The notes under the pieces were generated by a model that worked only from the letters and a program-made list of their open reading frames with translations, was not told the DNA's origin and searched no databases. A program made the translations under genes and the position numbers. A stretch of 16,256 nt of DNA from JAVBLU01 sp031553225 (lineage in GTDB: Bacteria; Bacillota; Clostridia; Christensenellales; UBA1750). Each line of letters begins with the position of its first letter. Positions within the stretch are counted from its first letter, which is position 1. The stretch covers positions 1 to 16,256 of the forward strand of contig JAVBLU010000023.1 of NCBI GenBank assembly GCA_031553225.1, read 5' to 3'. Of this stretch, positions 15,878-16,256 are shown in pieces.

Positions 15878-15925
15878 TTGATATTACTGACTTTTATCGG
15901 AAGTGGTGTTACTACCACTCCGACC
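15878..15925 (+). repeat. right copy of the flanking direct repeat
   Basis: TTGATATTACTG (15878-15889), 13 variable bases, then the same 19-base element (15903-15921), here with a 6-bp dyad AGTGGT/ACCACT. The two copies differ in length by exactly 3 bases in the variable part. A short open frame reads through this copy from 15833 and ends at TAG 15959-15961, five bases before a terminator; copy 1 reads in the same phase through GVTTTPT. Confidence 0.85.
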
Positions 15926-15965
15926 AAATCAGGGCTAGGTATGGCTAGCTCAGAACAGTAGGCAG

Positions 15966-15991
15966 AAAAGCTCGCAGTTGCGGGCTTTTTT
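15966..15991 (+). terminator. Rho-independent terminator
   Basis: The stem AAAAGCTCGCA (15966-15976) pairs with TGCGGGCTTTT (15979-15989) with one G-T wobble and a tight loop, ending in six T. No full-length gene precedes it on the plus strand, so it may serve a short RNA or the remnant of a gene ending at 15961. Confidence 0.75.
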
Positions 15992-16057
15992 GCTTGTCCT
16001 CTAGAAATGGGGACAAATTGTTTTTATAAGAGTACAAGCTGGTTTTCCGGGCATTTT

Positions 16058-16160
16058 GGGCTAGTCCGTGTCACGATGAAACCGGGGCATGCTGGGCGGG
16101 CTAGCCCGTGAAATGATTAAGGTAGTCCGTGAAAAGATTAGGCCAGTCCGTGTTTATATA
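16058..16160 (+). repeat. iteron-like direct repeat array (TAGTCCGTG motif)
   Basis: Four copies share the core AGTCCGTG or AGCCCGTG. Their CCGTG starts lie at 16066, 16106, 16127 and 16148, a spacing of 40, 21 and 21 bases. Copies 2 and 3 continue with GAAATGATTA and GAAAAGATTA. A period near two helical turns is typical of protein-binding iterons at replication origins or of operator arrays. The spacing lacks the unique spacers of a CRISPR. The 295 bases from 15962 to 16256 otherwise hold the terminator and no credible gene. Confidence 0.65.
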
Positions 16161-16230
16161 GGGTTTAGGGCTTAACATGCACCCCATATGTGTGAATCGC
16201 ATTATACATGCAATGATGGCCAGGAATAAA

Positions 16231-16248
16231 GCAACCCAATATGGTTGC
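16231..16248. repeat. short inverted repeat beyond the iteron-like array
   Basis: GCAACC (16231-16236) and GGTTGC (16243-16248) face each other around CAATAT. It could be a protein-binding dyad linked to the iteron-like array. The window ends 8 bases later, so context is lost. Confidence 0.4.
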
Positions 16249-16256
16249 GTTGGCGG

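Larger units (their letters stand above)
14815..15925. mobile_element. possible single-gene mobile cassette or insertion next to tRNA-Pro
   Basis: This block is AT-rich against GC-rich surroundings, is bounded by direct repeats, starts 3 bases after the tRNA terminator stem, and carries one minus-strand gene. No integrase or transposase lies inside, so any movement would depend on enzymes elsewhere. The repeats do not copy the tRNA 3' end, which argues against a classical tRNA-integrated island. The limits are inferred only from repeats and composition. Confidence 0.35.

Noticed and set aside
16058..16160. CRISPR array
   Set aside because: Repeats are degenerate, only about 21 bases apart, and leave no unique spacers.

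Overview
The window looks like a chromosomal segment of a GC-rich, gut-type member of the Clostridia (Firmicutes). The signs are Shine-Dalgarno-led ATG/GTG starts, an LplA-type solute-binding lipoprotein with a YesM/YesN-type two-component pair, a class D sortase, and a tRNA gene with an encoded CCA end. Most of the sequence is clearly GC-rich. Bases 14815 to about 15900 are clearly AT-rich and look acquired. The exact taxon cannot be fixed from this sequence alone.

Bases 1-8382 (+ strand) carry a glycan-utilisation cluster. In order: the 3' part of an extracellular sugar-binding lipoprotein gene, an intercistronic hairpin, a heparinase II/III-like polysaccharide lyase, a membrane histidine kinase, its AraC-type response regulator, and a protein of the uroporphyrinogen-decarboxylase (URO-D) fold. 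The kinase follows the lyase by 2 bases and the regulator follows the kinase by 3 bases, so these three are probably co-translated. The likely scheme is that the binding protein captures a glycan fragment (permeases would lie outside the window), the lyase cleaves uronic-acid-containing oligosaccharides, and the kinase/regulator pair senses the sugar and activates the locus. The role of the URO-D-fold protein is unknown.

Bases 13263-8364 (- strand) carry a second operon that runs head-on into the first and overlaps the URO-D-like gene by 19 bp. It is read from a near-consensus promoter and encodes a soluble PAS-type histidine kinase without an adjacent regulator, an AAA/ABC-type ATPase coupled to it by an ATGA overlap, and a GH38-like zinc glycoside hydrolase. 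The hydrolase ties this operon functionally to the glycan cluster.

Bases 13264-14772 (+ strand) hold a class D sortase, two sequence-related hairpins, and tRNA-Pro(GGG) with a consensus promoter and a strong terminator.

Bases 14815-16256 look accessory. A 19-bp perfect direct repeat, inside an imperfect repeat of about 50 bp, flanks a single AT-rich gene for an alpha/alpha-toroid (prenyltransferase/squalene-cyclase-like) protein. Beyond it lie a terminator and a roughly 21-bp-period array of iteron-like repeats built on TAGTCCGTG. This tRNA-proximal region is the best candidate in the window for an undescribed mobile unit.
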